Below, one piece after another: positions 20,714-20,895 of a DNA stretch of 20,895 nt (its first letter is position 1; the number at the start of each line of letters is the position of its first letter). Below the pieces are notes generated by a model, which was not told the origin of the DNA, did not search any database, and saw only the letters and a list, made by a program, of their open reading frames with translations. A program made the translations under genes and the position numbers. The stretch covers positions 1 to 20,895 of the forward strand of contig CAZLRH010000040.1 in assembly GCA_964562015.1 (NCBI GenBank). Direction: 5' to 3'. The DNA comes from CAZLRH01 sp964562015 (lineage in GTDB: Bacteria > Verrucomicrobiota > Verrucomicrobiia > Opitutales > JABDGR01).

Positions 20714-20895
20714 TTAGGAGCGGAACAGGGCGCGCGTGGCCGCCGTATTCGGATATTCCAGACGGGTCATCGGGCCGGTCAGGAAGACGCCATTTTTGTA
20801 ATACTGTGTTTTGAGCGCGAGATCGAGTTGCGGGGGTGACGCAAATCCACCCCAGACATTGGGCGCGTCGGATTGCTGGGGCGCGTGAAAAACTC
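20714..20895 (-). CDS. C-terminal fragment of an unidentified protein (5' part beyond window)
   Basis: The minus-strand frame is open from the window edge to a TAA at 20714-20716 and gives 59 residues, among them PNVWGGFASPPQLDLALKT, QYYKNGVFLTGPMTRLEYPN and the end TAATRALFRS. Third codon positions are mostly G or C, as in the other genes, and the residue mix is that of a normal folded protein, so I take it as real coding. There is no start codon inside the window and no motif I recognise. It is upstream of, and on the same strand as, the phosphatase gene, but 259 bp separate them. Confidence 0.6.
   Translation of the reverse strand, partial: VFHAPQQSDAPNVWGGFASPPQLDLALKTQYYKNGVFLTGPMTRLEYPNTAATRALFRS

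Noticed and set aside
20684..20811. Small plus-strand gene after GAAGGAGGA with a TTG start
   Set aside because: The 36-codon product is Arg/Gly/Ser-rich, antisense to the better supported partial gene at 20714, and ends without any recognisable feature.

Overview
The window is GC-rich, gene-dense chromosomal DNA from a Gram-negative bacterium. An outer-membrane LptD-type protein shows the Gram-negative envelope. The combination of LptD with an RNase HIII (otherwise typical of Firmicutes), a second RNase H of type HII, a PPi-type phosphofructokinase, a HEAT-repeat lipoprotein and a GAF-SpoIIE phosphatase, together with GTAG-headed REP hairpins, fits the PVC group, most likely Verrucomicrobiota. 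That placement is inference; there is no rRNA or other marker in the window. No tRNA, rRNA, CRISPR array, intact insertion sequence or prophage was seen.

Layout, left to right. 1-1535 (-) is the first 511 codons of glgB, cut by the window edge. A 90-bp gap separates it from a divergent lptD (1626-3812, +), followed closely by a small D-Ala-D-Ala carboxypeptidase-like gene (3818-4321) and a hicB-hicA toxin-antitoxin pair in which hicA carries a +1 frameshift (4353-4814). Then comes scpA (4892-5761). The next 350 bp hold an inverted pair of REP elements, a hairpin and a heptad-repeat tract, before a small hypothetical gene (6117-6368). 6391-9026 (-) is a four-gene, same-strand, closely spaced block, in transcription order: PF04020 holin-like membrane protein, stand-alone cyclic-nucleotide-binding protein, an exported protein built of two different short-repeat arrays, and a PrxQ/Bcp peroxiredoxin. 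rarA (9207-10601, -) lies upstream of it and is divergent from an overlapping osmC-like/thiD pair (10701-11932, +). An 83-bp inverted-repeat element separates thiD from a convergent operon rnhC - HEAT lipoprotein - rnhB (14828 back to 12049). rnhC is divergent from mutY (14840-15934) with only 11 bp between the start codons. mutY converges on a PPi-phosphofructokinase gene (15941-17173, -) with a 6-bp gap. Two further REP-like hairpins lie before a CPA1 Na+/H+ antiporter (17411-18982, +). A membrane-anchored GAF-SpoIIE phosphatase (19012-20454, -) and the last 59 codons of an unidentified gene (20714-20895, -) close the window.

Most genes are housekeeping: glycogen, envelope, chromosome condensation, RNA/DNA hybrid removal and base repair, thiamine, glycolysis, ion homeostasis. 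The less ordinary material is the double-array repeat protein and its cassette, the degenerate 7-bp-period tracts found in three intergenic regions, the REP families whose paired copies differ by a compensated base pair, the two RNase H genes joined by a lipoprotein gene, and the broken hicA.
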